NCBI RefSeq assembly: GCF_000317475.1
Contig: NC_019729.1
Span: 2,618,501 to 2,682,500, forward strand
Origin: Oscillatoria nigro-viridis PCC 7112
GTDB lineage: Bacteria; Cyanobacteriota; Cyanobacteriia; Cyanobacteriales; Microcoleaceae
Direction of reading: 5' to 3'
Length of the DNA: 64,000 bases
Each line of letters starts with the position of its first letter. Position 1 is the stretch's first letter. Shown here piece by piece: positions 17,835-27,306 of the stretch. Below the pieces are notes generated by a model. It had not been told where the DNA came from. It saw only the letters and a program-made list of their open reading frames with translations, and searched no databases. Both the position numbers and the translations under genes were made by a program.

Positions 17835-18980
17835 TTAGGATGGGAGTCTGTCCTCGATCGCAATATAAGGAGCACCGTGAGTCCCCGTATATATTTGAGT
17901 CGGGCGGTAAATGCGGTTGGCCTCTAGCTGTTCCTTCCAGTGGGCCAGCCAGCCGGCAACGCGGGCGATCGCAAATACGGGCGTAAACAAGTCTGTAGGA
18001 ATTCCCATTTTGCGGTAAACCAAACCCGAATAGAAATCTACATTTGCATAAATTCCCTTGTGAGCTAGTTTTTCCTCAACCACTTCTTCTAACTTGACAG
18101 CAATGTCGTAATAATCATCGCGGCCGAAGTTGTCAAATAACTGTTCTGCTAACCCTTGGAGAATAGTTGCTCTCGGATCTTTCACCTTGTACACGCGGTG
18201 GCCGAACCCCATGATTTTGTCCTTGTTTTCAACGCACTTCTCGACAAAAGGCCGCACGTTTTCTACCGAACCAATTTGCTGCAACATATCAATCACTTCT
18301 TCATTAGCTCCCCCGTGCAGGGGCCCCGCCAAAGTGCCAACTGCCGAAGCAATTACCCCGTAAGGGTCTGTCAGCGTCGAAGCTGTTACCATTGCCGAAA
18401 ATGTAGAGGCATTAATTGTATGTTCGGCGTGGAGAGTCAGACAAGTGTCAAAAATGCTAGCTAACAGCGGATCGGGTTCTTGCTCGTTGAGCATATACAG
18501 AAAGTTAGCCGAGTAGTTCAAGTCATCCCTAGGCCGCACCGGGTCATTTCCCCGCCGCATTTGCTGGAACGCCGCCACCATAGTCGGAATTTTCGCTAGC
18601 AGCCGCACGACAGCTTCTCGAATGTATCCCTGGTTGGGGAGAGCTCGGCGCGAGTAGAACAAGCCCAAGGCTGCCGCAGAAGCTTGCAGCGCGTCCATTG
18701 GATGTCCTCTTTCGGGAAAGCATTTCATCATGTCGCGGATGCGATATTTGATCCGGCGGTGATAGCGAATTTCATGCTCGAAAGCTGCTAGTTCTTCCTT
18801 TGTCGGAAGTACCCCCCAGATTAATAAATATGAAGTTTCAACAAAGGAACTTTTCAGTGCCAGTTCCTCGATGCTAATCCCGCGATATTCCAGCAACCCT
18901 TTTTGTCCATCGACGTAGCTAATGCTGGACAAGGTGGCGGGAACACCTTCTAAACCTGGTTTGAATTCGCCGACGACCAT
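17835..18980 (-). CDS. gltA: Citrate synthase
   Basis: 381 residues, typical of the short bacterial/cyanobacterial type II enzyme. Diagnostic blocks are LTLHAEHTINASTF, GPLHGGANEEV, MGFGHRVYKVKDPRA with the catalytic histidine, and YSGLVYRKMGIP with downstream active-site residues. It condenses acetyl-CoA and oxaloacetate to citrate. In cyanobacteria this feeds 2-oxoglutarate and hence glutamate and NtcA/PII signalling. A terminator lies downstream at 17602. Confidence 0.97.
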   Translation of the reverse strand: MVVGEFKPGLEGVPATLSSISYVDGQKGLLEYRGISIEELALKSSFVETSYLLIWGVLPTKEELAAFEHEIRYHRRIKYRIRDMMKCFPERGHPMDALQASAAALGLFYSRRALPNQGYIREAVVRLLAKIPTMVAAFQQMRRGNDPVRPRDDLNYSANFLYMLNEQEPDPLLASIFDTCLTLHAEHTINASTFSAMVTASTLTDPYGVIASAVGTLAGPLHGGANEEVIDMLQQIGSVENVRPFVEKCVENKDKIMGFGHRVYKVKDPRATILQGLAEQLFDNFGRDDYYDIAVKLEEVVEEKLAHKGIYANVDFYSGLVYRKMGIPTDLFTPVFAIARVAGWLAHWKEQLEANRIYRPTQIYTGTHGAPYIAIEDRLPS

Positions 18981-19045
18981 TGCGATACCGTTTTGTGTGA
19001 GTTCAATCTACATAAAAGTACATTACCAGAAACCAAGATAGTGTC

Positions 19046-19440
19046 ACAGTCTTGACAATTGACACTCCCGGACCTAAAGGCGTGGGGATGCTTAATTCAT
19101 CGACTGACCTTTAAGCGCTATGTCCTTTCGGCACTTCTTAAACCTTTCAACCGTACAACATACCAATTGACGAGTTCAACTCACAGCAACCCCAGAGGGT
19201 CTATCTCCAAAAGCGTACTAGGATATGAACCTAGAGTTCGGGTATGCCCTACCCTACTTAACAAATGAACCAAATTATTTTTGTCTGGTAAAAAGAATGC
19301 GTTGATTCTCTAGCTGTTTTAAGAGTATTCGCTGCTCTGTGTCCAACAATTTATGCCTAAAAGTGTGTCTTAACTGTTTCACGATGGCACAGGAGTTTAA
19401 CCTTGACGATTGTAGTATACTACAAATACCAGCAATTCCC
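19046..19440 (-). mobile_element. Possible remnant of an IS200/IS605-like (TnpB-associated) element end
   Basis: On the minus strand the sequence ends with CATCCCCACGCCTTTAGGTCCGGGAGTGTCAA, written here only as features: a CCCCACGCC/GGTCCGGG hairpin followed by AGTGTCAA. This resembles the right end of cyanobacterial IS605/TnpB units. The 390 bp on its 5' side has small stem-loops (one at CTAGGTTCATATCCTAG) and short open frames with stops, but no intact transposase. A 12-bp palindrome GTAGTATACTAC is near 19417. Identification rests on memory of such ends and is weak. Confidence 0.3.
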
Positions 19441-19664
19441 TAATTTTTAGGAATGGATTTAAGAAATTAAAGCCGGCCACTGAAGAAGGGGTTTTAAACC
19501 CAATTTCCAAATAATCATTTAATTGCGCTTCAGAAACCGTGTTTTTCAACAGAGATCCCGATCGCACCGCTGCGTATTGTCGCCCCTCAAACCCGGTTTC
19601 GCCGTCCCAGAATGCGGGTTTAAGAGGGCTGGCGCGTCGTTAATGTCGGGGCGGTTCGCTGTTT

Positions 19665-20159
19665 CTACGACAGCAAAAATTTGGGCGGAGTCAGCCAGAA
19701 CATTTGGCTGCGGCCCACTGGGGAGCCTGTTTCAGGAAGGATTAAGCCGATGATGCCTGCTTTTTTGAGAATCAGGGCGTCTTGCGATCGAGCCCAAAGC
19801 AAAGTTTCTGCCCAGTGGCCTAAGTTTGGTTGGTGGCCCACCAGGGCCAAGCTGGGACTACCTATTTCCTGCCACTGTTTGTACCAATCCAACCACTTCC
19901 CGATGTCTCCTGAAGGTGCGAGGGTGGCGGATTCTTCTATTTGGGAACTCAAACCGACTGTTTGCAGGATTTGGGCGGTTTGCTGCGCCCGCAGAAGGGG
20001 ACTGGTGAGAATCAGGTCAAACTGAATTTCGAGTTGGTATAGCCGCTGGGCGATTTTCCGGGTTTTGCTCGCACCCTCTTTAGTCAGCGGGCGTTCTGAG
20101 TCTGTATCGTATTCTTCGGGTGCGGCCGCGATACCGTGACGGATCAGATATAAATGCAA
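19665..20159 (-). CDS. sixA: Phosphohistidine phosphatase SixA
   Basis: 164 residues of the histidine phosphatase (phosphoglycerate mutase-like) fold. The RHG motif is at the N-terminus (LIRHGIAAAPEE; phospho-accepting His8), with TSPLLRAQQTA and the second histidine in ALVGHQPNLG. Family members remove phosphate from phosphohistidine, for example on HPt domains or PTS proteins. That fits a genome rich in histidine kinases. The C-terminal tail after TGSPVG is short. It is followed upstream by the split sensor cyclase gene on the same strand. Confidence 0.88.
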   Translation of the reverse strand: MHLYLIRHGIAAAPEEYDTDSERPLTKEGASKTRKIAQRLYQLEIQFDLILTSPLLRAQQTAQILQTVGLSSQIEESATLAPSGDIGKWLDWYKQWQEIGSPSLALVGHQPNLGHWAETLLWARSQDALILKKAGIIGLILPETGSPVGRSQMFWLTPPKFLLS

Positions 20160-20268
20160 TGTCCCTGTCCTTTTGATAGCTGTGCGATGGCTACGCCCCG
20201 GCTTACGCCTGCGAACTTATGGGTGAAGTTGGGCGCGATCTACATCTTTTGCCTATTCTACAACTCTA

Positions 20269-23241
20269 TTAAAATCTGCCGCCGTCATCTGGTTGGCGCT
20301 CTTCGGCGTAGCGATCGCGCCCTTGTCGTTTCGCATCATACAATGCTCGATCGGCTTTGGCAACGAGTTCATCCGGTGATGTTCCCAAGGAGGGAATCAC
20401 AGTTGCAATTCCCATGCTAACGGTCACGATCGCGCTCACATCAGATTGTTCGTGAGGGATTGCTAAATCTCGGATTGCCTGACGCATCGACTCAGCAACT
20501 GCGATCGCGCCAGCAGCATCCGTATTCGGTAGGATAGCAGCGAATTCTTCGCCCCCGTAACGCGCAAACACATCCGATGAACGTTTAACCGCTTGTGCAG
20601 CCGATGAAGCCACTTTTACTAAACAAATATCCCCAGCTTGATGTCCGTAGCAATCGTTATATCGCTTGAAATAATCTACATCCAACATAATCAACGAAAG
20701 CTGTTGTTTACCCTGCATCAGTAGATGCCATTCCGACTGCAATCGCTCATCAAAGCAGCGACGGTTTGCTACTTGTGTTAATCCATCTGTCGCCGCCATT
20801 AATCTGTCTTTCTGAGCCTGATTTGTCAGTATCTCCTCTGCCTGCTTGCGTTCTGTAATATCAGCAAAAGTCGTCACTACTGCATACGGGTGACACTCAT
20901 TCATCTGGAACAGCGGTTGCGAATTAATCGAAATCCAAGTCAGTGTTCCATCGGCTTTGTGAATGCCCATTACCACATTTGATAGCGGTTTTTCCGTCTT
21001 TAGGGTGATCGTTGCCGGATGCTGTTCGCCGGGGAAGGGAGAGCCATCTTCCCGAACAGTTCGCCAGTCTAAATCTACTGATGTACGACCCATCATTTGT
21101 TCGGAGGTCAGCCCGATAATCCTTTCGGCACTGGCATTACAGGCAATAATTTCTCCGTCTGCTAGCTGAAGTACGACGCCTTCTGTCATAGTCGCAATCA
21201 CAGAACGATACCGTTCCTCACTTTCCCGTAATTGACTCAGGAGAATGTTTTTGGCATCAAACTCTGAAGCCAGATGCACGCTACCAGCCAGAAACCCAGC
21301 CATCAGTTGTAAAGTCTGGATATCTGACTCTGTAAAGCTAGAGGGTGTAGCTGAAAGCACTTTTAAGACGCCAACCCGATCGTCCTGATAAAACAAGGGA
21401 ACAACCACCATTGACCGGACACCAATGCGCTGACAGGCAGCCCGATCCACCCGTGCATCGGTTTCTGAATCGTGGCAAAGCAGGATGGAGCCGGTCGTAA
21501 TACATTTTCCCGATAAACTTGCCGCTATTTTGACCCGCAATCCAACATAGGCGCTGGCGATACCGCTGGCAGCCCGATACATCAATTCATCCCCTTCAAC
21601 CATTTCAATCACCGCTCCATCGGCGCGGGTCAAATCTTGAGTCCTCTCTGCAATCACCGCCATGACTGCATCGAGATTGGGATTGCGGATGGCGATTTCC
21701 TGTTGGGTAGCAATCACTTTACTCAAATGCTCGAAATCTTGTTTTAATGATGCTTCTGCTTGCTTGCGATCGGTGATATCCTTCATAAAGCAGTGATGTC
21801 CGGTCGATCGCTCCTGCGAGTCGTAGGCTGCCAACATCACCACCTGCTTGTAAAAGATCGAGCCATCTTTCCGGATACCCCGGGCCTCAACCTCGACTCG
21901 GCCCTCGGCTAGCATTTTTTGATAAGCGGCCATCATCCTGTCGCAGTCTTCGGGATGAACTGTTTTCTGCCAATTCATACCAACCATTTCTTCAGGCTGA
22001 TAACCTGCTATATTCGCGTAGGCTTGATTAACGTTGATGTACCGTCCGAAAATATCCAGCCGCGAGATGCCCTCAACGGCATTAGCAAGAGCTGTACTCA
22101 ATTCTCTGAGTTCTGTTTCTGCCTGGACAAGATCCGTAATGTCTTGGGATGTACCAAACAACCGAATGACTTTTCCCTCTGCATTGAGTTGCACCTGTCC
22201 TCTGGCTTCGGTATGGCGGATAGAACCATTCGGGCGCACGATTCTGAGGCGCAATAGATAAGGCTGCCCGTGAGTGAGTGCTCGTTGAACTACCAGGTGT
22301 AGCTGTTTGGCACTTTCGGGATGGTAAAGCCGCAGGTTTTCTTCATAAGTAGGTTCGCCTAGGGCCCTGTCGCGTCCCACAATCTCGAAGAGTTCGGGAG
22401 ACCAGGTAATTTTACCCGTAATTGCGTCCCATTCCCAATTACCGATGTGGGCAACCCGCTGGGCTTCTGACAACCGGGTTTGACTCTTTTGCAGGGCTGT
22501 TTCTGTCTGCAGGCGGTCGGTAATGTCTTTTTCGTTCAGGATCAACATCGGGTTGCCTGTTACCGGGTCGTCGGTACACCGCACGTCCATCCCATGCCAG
22601 CGAATTCCCGCCAGAGTAATCACTTGAGCCTCCGTGCTAAATACCTCACCGGACTTAAGAACTGCCATTGCTCGCTCTGCTACCCGAGAGTCAACAAAGC
22701 GGCTCAGAAAAGCATTGCCTGTGGCAGAGGCAGGATGCAGCGCATCCCCGTAACAGCGCAATGCCGCCGGGTTTTGCAGCAACGGCACACCTTCGAGGGT
22801 GTACAGCGAAACCATCAGCGTGGTGTGTCGGATTGCCTCGATCGATCGCAGGGTTTCCGGTTCGATTTGAGGAGCGGTTTCGACCGTACCCTCGACCAGG
22901 ATTGCCAAACGCCCCCTATCAATCCTGATGCCAGTGCACCGACAGCCGACAGAAACAGGCTCACCGCCCGGGTAAAACGTCCACTGCTCGGACAAGGTTT
23001 GGCCTTGCTCAAACTGCTGCAGATAGCTCTGCAAGCGAATCCGAGTACACTCTGACAACAGATCCCTAAAGTTGTGGCTCGCGAGTTGCTGCTGCGTCGA
23101 AGCATTCCACAGGTACAAGGAGGCTTGGTTGGCCCACCGGATTTGCCAATCCTCAAGATCAAACCCACATTCCGCACCCTCAACTGGCACACACGCAGTT
23201 GGGGTGCTCCGTCCGAGTCTCTCGTCCGAGATAATAATCAA
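20269..23241 (-). CDS. Sensor diguanylate cyclase, 3' part of a gene split by an IS (PAS/PAC x4-5, GAF, GGDEF)
   Basis: The open frame is 990 residues, but the first 28 codons ([12 protein letters not shown]...) are read from the IS inverted end. Native sequence starts at 23157 ([11 protein letters not shown]). It then has several PAS/PAC units (one [12 protein letters not shown]), linkers of the form DITDRKQAE, a GAF domain (about 510-650) and a last PAS. A C-terminal GGDEF domain carries the intact active-site motif GGEEF at 896-900. It would make cyclic di-GMP. The N-terminal GAF and the start of the first PAS lie beyond the IS at 25419-26159. Whether the remainder is expressed depends on a start or promoter in the IS. 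Confidence 0.9.
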   Translation of the reverse strand: MIIISDERLGRSTPTACVPVEGAECGFDLEDWQIRWANQASLYLWNASTQQQLASHNFRDLLSECTRIRLQSYLQQFEQGQTLSEQWTFYPGGEPVSVGCRCTGIRIDRGRLAILVEGTVETAPQIEPETLRSIEAIRHTTLMVSLYTLEGVPLLQNPAALRCYGDALHPASATGNAFLSRFVDSRVAERAMAVLKSGEVFSTEAQVITLAGIRWHGMDVRCTDDPVTGNPMLILNEKDITDRLQTETALQKSQTRLSEAQRVAHIGNWEWDAITGKITWSPELFEIVGRDRALGEPTYEENLRLYHPESAKQLHLVVQRALTHGQPYLLRLRIVRPNGSIRHTEARGQVQLNAEGKVIRLFGTSQDITDLVQAETELRELSTALANAVEGISRLDIFGRYINVNQAYANIAGYQPEEMVGMNWQKTVHPEDCDRMMAAYQKMLAEGRVEVEARGIRKDGSIFYKQVVMLAAYDSQERSTGHHCFMKDITDRKQAEASLKQDFEHLSKVIATQQEIAIRNPNLDAVMAVIAERTQDLTRADGAVIEMVEGDELMYRAASGIASAYVGLRVKIAASLSGKCITTGSILLCHDSETDARVDRAACQRIGVRSMVVVPLFYQDDRVGVLKVLSATPSSFTESDIQTLQLMAGFLAGSVHLASEFDAKNILLSQLRESEERYRSVIATMTEGVVLQLADGEIIACNASAERIIGLTSEQMMGRTSVDLDWRTVREDGSPFPGEQHPATITLKTEKPLSNVVMGIHKADGTLTWISINSQPLFQMNECHPYAVVTTFADITERKQAEEILTNQAQKDRLMAATDGLTQVANRRCFDERLQSEWHLLMQGKQQLSLIMLDVDYFKRYNDCYGHQAGDICLVKVASSAAQAVKRSSDVFARYGGEEFAAILPNTDAAGAIAVAESMRQAIRDLAIPHEQSDVSAIVTVSMGIATVIPSLGTSPDELVAKADRALYDAKRQGRDRYAEERQPDDGGRF

Positions 23242-25412
23242 AAATACCCGCGACCTGTTGGGTCACAATCGCATCGACCTGTTGGGGCAAGTTGAAAATT
23301 AACTGCTTTCGGGCAAATCCTAGATTCTCGATATCTAACAACACCTTCATCCGTCATAATTAACTATTAATCGACAGCAGATATTTCCAGCAGCCTGATA
23401 ATTACACATCACTACTGAATCAAATATTTATGAAATTTCTGTCAGTTTTGCTCATCAAACAAACTGCTCGATCTCAGATTAATAAATAATAAGACTTACA
23501 GGAGAGCGGCAGCAAGTTCAATATAGCCATTCGCTCGGCTGTTAAATTAGAAATTTGTTGAATCCCTTGTAGGCTCACCAGATGAATTGATTGAAATATC
23601 TGGCAAATCCAACGGAGCGTCGGTCGATTAGTTTGTTTGCCCAACTGATTTTTCAATTGGGAATTAGTGCGTTGCAAACTGTGACGCAGTAACCTTTGAC
23701 CTAAAGTATAGACTAACAAACACAAACCCATTACCAATGCCAAAGCTTCGATTCTTTCCGGCGACTTGAGAAATATACTGTCCGTAAAAAACAGCGGATC
23801 TTTCAAGAACCCAAACCCTCTTTCTGCTGACTGCTGTTCTTTGTATTTCACAATCATATCGTCAGGCTCTAATTGCTGAGTTTCCAGCACATTAGTGGCG
23901 AGAATAAACCTGCCACAGGCTTTGGTTTCTTTGGCGATCGCACCTGTATCTGGTTCCAGTTTTGCTTGAACTTTAAATCTCTGTTTCGAGCTGGATTTCT
24001 CGCGAGCATTTGGATCGTTAGTATTAGTCTTTACTGTAATTTCTTTGCTACTAACTTGGGTGATATTGTAAAATTTTAGTTGTTTGGATAAGCGATGAGC
24101 TGCGGCGGCAGCGTCGGCGGCACAAGCAAATTCAATTTTTGAGAGTTCTTGCAGTTTATTCTCAGCTTCAGCCTGGGCTTTTTTGAGTTTTTTTTCGAGT
24201 TTTTGTCGGTCTGAATCGCGTCGCAAACTGCTCTCTACTACTAGCCATCTTTGTTCAATTCCACCATAATTACTTTTGTGTTCTGACCAGCTATATCCAC
24301 TCACAGAACTGGGGGTAAATTCTGCTTCATTTAACTGAGATACCAGTTGCTGCGCTTGCTTGATACTCAACGGTACGCGGGTTAACCATCTTAAATTGGT
24401 TAACATTTCTAAGTTAGGAGCTGAATATAATGCACTATCTGCAACCATTAAACTGTCAAGGTTTAACTGTTGTTTAAACTCCTGACAAATTGATGCGAAT
24501 ATGGCTCGATCTGATTCATTTCCCGAACCCACCCGTAAAAATAGCGGTACATCTCCATCGCTACTACAAATTAAATCTAAAATGAATTGTTTTAAGTCGG
24601 GTCTGCGATCGCGGGAGTAGCCGTAGGTAATCTTAATTGGCACGGCAGATGACACGGGTTTAGTTGACTCGCTATCTTCGCTATCTTCGCTATCTAGCGC
24701 CGTTTCTGGCTCGATAACAGATACAGATGGTAGCTCGGATTCGTATTTGCCATGCAGGTGAAAGGAAGTTGAATCTAAATGGGATGTCTCTGTATCGAGC
24801 TCAAATTTTTGAGCTGCTGAAGCGGCAATAGTTGTAAATATTTGGCTGCTGCCTGCTAAATATAGCTTGTCTAATACTCTACCTAAACGGTATTCATTCA
24901 GGTGTGATGCTTGAATACCTTCACCCATTAAATGTTCGAGCGCTTTGCCTTCAAAAAATTTAGGAAATAAGTATAATGGAGCGGAAACAAGCCCTAACCC
25001 ATTGATAATCATTGCTTTGACTGCTAGACCTGGACTGACAATCTCACCCGGTTGTTCCCCTACTAACTCATTGATTTTTTGGACAATTTCTATTTCATCA
25101 ACTAGACCTGCTATTAAACCAAGATGGTCGAGGTTAGAGACGGCGAGTTCAGTTGCTTGATGCACGGGTTTCATTCGATCGAGCGAATTGTTTGCTACTT
25201 GAGTTTAGACTATTTTTATCCTCCGCGTCGCACGGGGGATAATTGGTTTTTGTTGTTAATTTACACGCTCGTACATTTTCCAACTGAATCGATCGCTTGC
25301 TCGATCACCTGACACGGCAGGCGAGAGTATTTCTACTCATCTAGAGCCGACTGATCGACTCGGACGGGGCACCCCAACTGCGTGTGTGCCAGTTGAGGGT
25401 GCGGAATGTGGG
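23164..25412 (-). mobile_element. Complete IS1634-type insertion sequence, 2249 bp
   Basis: Bounded by 56-bp inverted repeats with one mismatch (23164-23219 and 25357-25412), beginning CCCACATTCCGCACC. The target duplication ATCAAA is at 23158-23163 and 25413-25418. One transposase gene lies inside on the minus strand. A 6-bp duplication and a ~566-residue transposase fit the IS1634 family. The near-perfect ends and duplication suggest a recent insertion. Confidence 0.93.
23474..25174 (-). CDS. IS1634 family transposase (DDE)
   Basis: 566 residues. The N-terminus (LAVSNLDHLGLIAGLVDEI) matches the helical DUF4277-like region of IS1634 transposases. Next comes the DDE core, with the first acidic block HLDSTSFHLHG, a middle block LDSLMVADSALY, and a late AERGFGFLKDPLFF bearing the glutamate. 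The frame is intact and the ends are well preserved, so the element may still be active. It catalyses cut-and-paste of the surrounding IS. Confidence 0.9.
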   Translation of the reverse strand: MKPVHQATELAVSNLDHLGLIAGLVDEIEIVQKINELVGEQPGEIVSPGLAVKAMIINGLGLVSAPLYLFPKFFEGKALEHLMGEGIQASHLNEYRLGRVLDKLYLAGSSQIFTTIAASAAQKFELDTETSHLDSTSFHLHGKYESELPSVSVIEPETALDSEDSEDSESTKPVSSAVPIKITYGYSRDRRPDLKQFILDLICSSDGDVPLFLRVGSGNESDRAIFASICQEFKQQLNLDSLMVADSALYSAPNLEMLTNLRWLTRVPLSIKQAQQLVSQLNEAEFTPSSVSGYSWSEHKSNYGGIEQRWLVVESSLRRDSDRQKLEKKLKKAQAEAENKLQELSKIEFACAADAAAAAHRLSKQLKFYNITQVSSKEITVKTNTNDPNAREKSSSKQRFKVQAKLEPDTGAIAKETKACGRFILATNVLETQQLEPDDMIVKYKEQQSAERGFGFLKDPLFFTDSIFLKSPERIEALALVMGLCLLVYTLGQRLLRHSLQRTNSQLKNQLGKQTNRPTLRWICQIFQSIHLVSLQGIQQISNLTAERMAILNLLPLSCKSYYLLI

Positions 25413-26159
25413 ATCAAATATCCAGATCGGATTTTGCAACAAGTCAAAGGCTTTGAGGTGGACAATATCGCCGCTCAGGGAACAGGCAAACTCTGGTTGC
25501 AGACAATTTTGACGATCGACTCTTGGCGCGCTTTCTGTATTGCTCGCAGTTTGATTCGGTTCTGTTTCGAGTTCCGGCGGTTGATTTGGCCCCAGCACCG
25601 GGCGGTGAGATTCCAAGTGCTGCATCCTCAACCCGATGTGCATTGCAACCTGTTGCAGGATCTCAAGGTCGAGAGGTTCCCACTGACGCGGACTTCGGCA
25701 TTGATGAGCAATCAACAGTCCCCAAAGCTTGGGAGATTGCTGCTGTTGGCCATCTAGCAAGATTGGCGCCACTAAATTTGCCTGAACTTGGATGCGATCG
25801 AGCAATTCGACATCACAAGCTTGAAGATCGCCAGCGTGAATATCAGAAATGGCACTCGTTTGTCCCTGGCTGTAACGCTCTACCCAGTTTGCTTCAAAGC
25901 AAGGGTCATGAATCAGTTGTCCCTGGATTGGCAGCCACCGATCGCCAACAGATTCAGCAAATACTACGCCATTTCCCTTTGGTAGGAAGCGATAAATAAT
26001 CACGCGATCTGTTTGCAGCAGCACTCTGGTTTCTTCTAGCGCACATTGCAAAATTGTCTCCAGCTCCACGAACTCGTTGATTTGAAGTGCAATTTCTGAA
26101 ATTTTTTCTAGGATTTTCTCTAACGAGCAAGAGAAAGTCTGTTTTGTAGACATCTCCAT
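25341..26159 (-). CDS. 5' part of the split sensor cyclase gene: N-terminal GAF domain
   Basis: 272-codon frame. The first 249 codons are native and the last 23 (from [13 protein letters not shown]) are read from the IS end before a stop. Residues ~15-190 form a GAF domain with a DPCF motif (85-88) and a later cysteine (Cys115) followed by Asp rather than His, then ANLVAPI and LWGLLIAHQC. These are features shared with bilin-binding GAF domains. The native sequence breaks off in a PAS start, NPIWIFD, which continues as LEDWQIRW at 23157. Alone it lacks an output domain and is probably a non-functional fragment. Confidence 0.85.
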   Translation of the reverse strand: MEMSTKQTFSCSLEKILEKISEIALQINEFVELETILQCALEETRVLLQTDRVIIYRFLPKGNGVVFAESVGDRWLPIQGQLIHDPCFEANWVERYSQGQTSAISDIHAGDLQACDVELLDRIQVQANLVAPILLDGQQQQSPKLWGLLIAHQCRSPRQWEPLDLEILQQVAMHIGLRMQHLESHRPVLGPNQPPELETEPNQTASNTESAPRVDRQNCLQPEFACSLSGDIVHLKAFDLLQNPIWIFDPTFRTLNWHTRSWGAPSESISRL

Positions 26160-26398
26160 GTTCCTTTTTTTGGTGAGCTATTTTCTACTATTCTAATCAG
26201 CCACAAAAAAATAAAATATTTTATTTTTGAGCGTGTCCAGCCCTGGCTTAGCTTAGGAATAAAACCCAATATTTAGTCCAAGTTACGACTTTTTTTAAGT
26301 GATATAATTACGGATTTTAGGTCGTTTAGCCAATAATTTAGGTATTTCTGCATCTCTTTTTCTTCTTTTTAAGCGTTTTTTTGGTGATTGTTACCGCC

Positions 26399-26532
26399 GG
26401 GAGCATCTCAATGAAAGCAGCCCTCAGCTAGAAATAGGAGTTAGGAGTCAGGAGTCAGAAGCCAGGAGAAAAGAGTCAGAAGTCAGAAGTCAGGAGCCAG
26501 AATCAGTGTTTTTACAAATATGAGATGCTCCC
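26399..26532 (-). mobile_element. MITE, 134 bp, ends GGGAGCATCTCA (copy 2)
   Basis: Reverse complement of the element at 11070-11196 with the same ends. It is flanked by a 9-bp repeat with one mismatch (GTTACCGCC at 26390-26398, GTTATCGCC at 26533-26541). It is exactly 7 bp longer because of one additional TGACTTC-type heptamer. It sits in the 1.1-kb gap between the split sensor gene and the DHH gene, where no gene was found. Confidence 0.87.
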
Positions 26533-26844
26533 GTTATCGCCCACCTCCTGCACCAACTATAACAAATTATGATTGCTTTAACGAATTTATAAAGAAATAC
26601 AACAAAAATACCCTGTAAAAGTATTATAATTCAACAATTATTTTGTAAACTTTAGTTAGCTCTAGTTAATGAAATTTTTCCCAATACCTTGCTTTTTTAC
26701 GAATATACTGCATTGCATCCCTTGACAATAGTGAAAATACCCGGTTTCTGTGGTGTGTAGTTTTGAGCAAGGGGGAGAAAATTTATTACTGTTAGTCCTG
26801 GAGGAATAAACCTGATTTTTCAAACCCCTTACTTCGTTCAAACT

Positions 26845-26971
26845 GACATCTTGCACCATTTTCAATAAGCTTTTTATGCGCGGGTTCTCCTGCCCAACCC
26901 CTACTCTCCATAAGAAAATTTAATTCTCGCTTCACAGCCCGGAAAGCCTGTTCATGGGAGAGGTGGACTGG
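26845..26971. mobile_element. MITE-like element, CTTGCACCATTCTCAA family (copy 2, decayed)
   Basis: The left end, ACTGACATCTTGCACCATTTTCAATAAGC, and the following ~90 bp parallel the copy at 9676. The right end is degenerate. No coding sequence. Confidence 0.5.
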
Positions 26972-27035
26972 GCGGGAGTTCCAACCCTCAATAATATCAA
27001 ATCCGTTAGCATCGGAATAGTAAATTCAAGTTCAC

Positions 27036-27100
27036 GGTTGACGGTTGACGGTTGACGCCGCGAACAGTTAACCGTCAACTGTCAACTGTCAACTGTCAAC
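27036..27100. repeat. Inverted arrays of heptamers (GGTTGAC x3 / GTCAACT x3+)
   Basis: Three GGTTGAC units (27036-27056) face four GTCAAC-type units (27074-27100) around a short centre. This forms a long potential stem. A related array lies at 58203-58262. Confidence 0.85.
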
Positions 27101-27306
27101 ATCATGTATGAGTGTAACCGGAAATAATATAAGAGTTAAAAAACCGGGTTGATGAGAGTTGAAGTGCGGGAAGGACTGGTTGCCAAGTTGAGAGTTAGCC
27201 CGGAATGAGAAAAAAACACGGCAAAACCTGGTAGCAACCCGAGGTCTAACCCAGCGGCATTCCCAGGCTGTTGCTGGAATCAAGGCCGCACGTAGAAAGT
27301 CCAAAG

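Noticed and set aside
19190..19260. T-arm-like stem-loop CTAGGTTCATATCCTAG suggesting a tRNA
   Set aside because: No matching acceptor stem, D-arm or anticodon arm around it.
22480..23055. 191-codon plus-strand frame inside the sensor cyclase
   Set aside because: Opposite-strand shadow; the PAS-domain frame is clearly the coding one.
25523..25999. 158-codon plus-strand frame opposite the GAF fragment
   Set aside because: Shadow of the GAF-coding strand.
26662..26865. 67-codon minus-strand frame in the gap before the DHH gene
   Set aside because: No ribosome site, odd composition, overlaps a MITE-like end; looks like chance.
27036..27100. Possible rho-independent terminator
   Set aside because: Built of tandem heptamers without a T-run; same units recur elsewhere as simple repeats.
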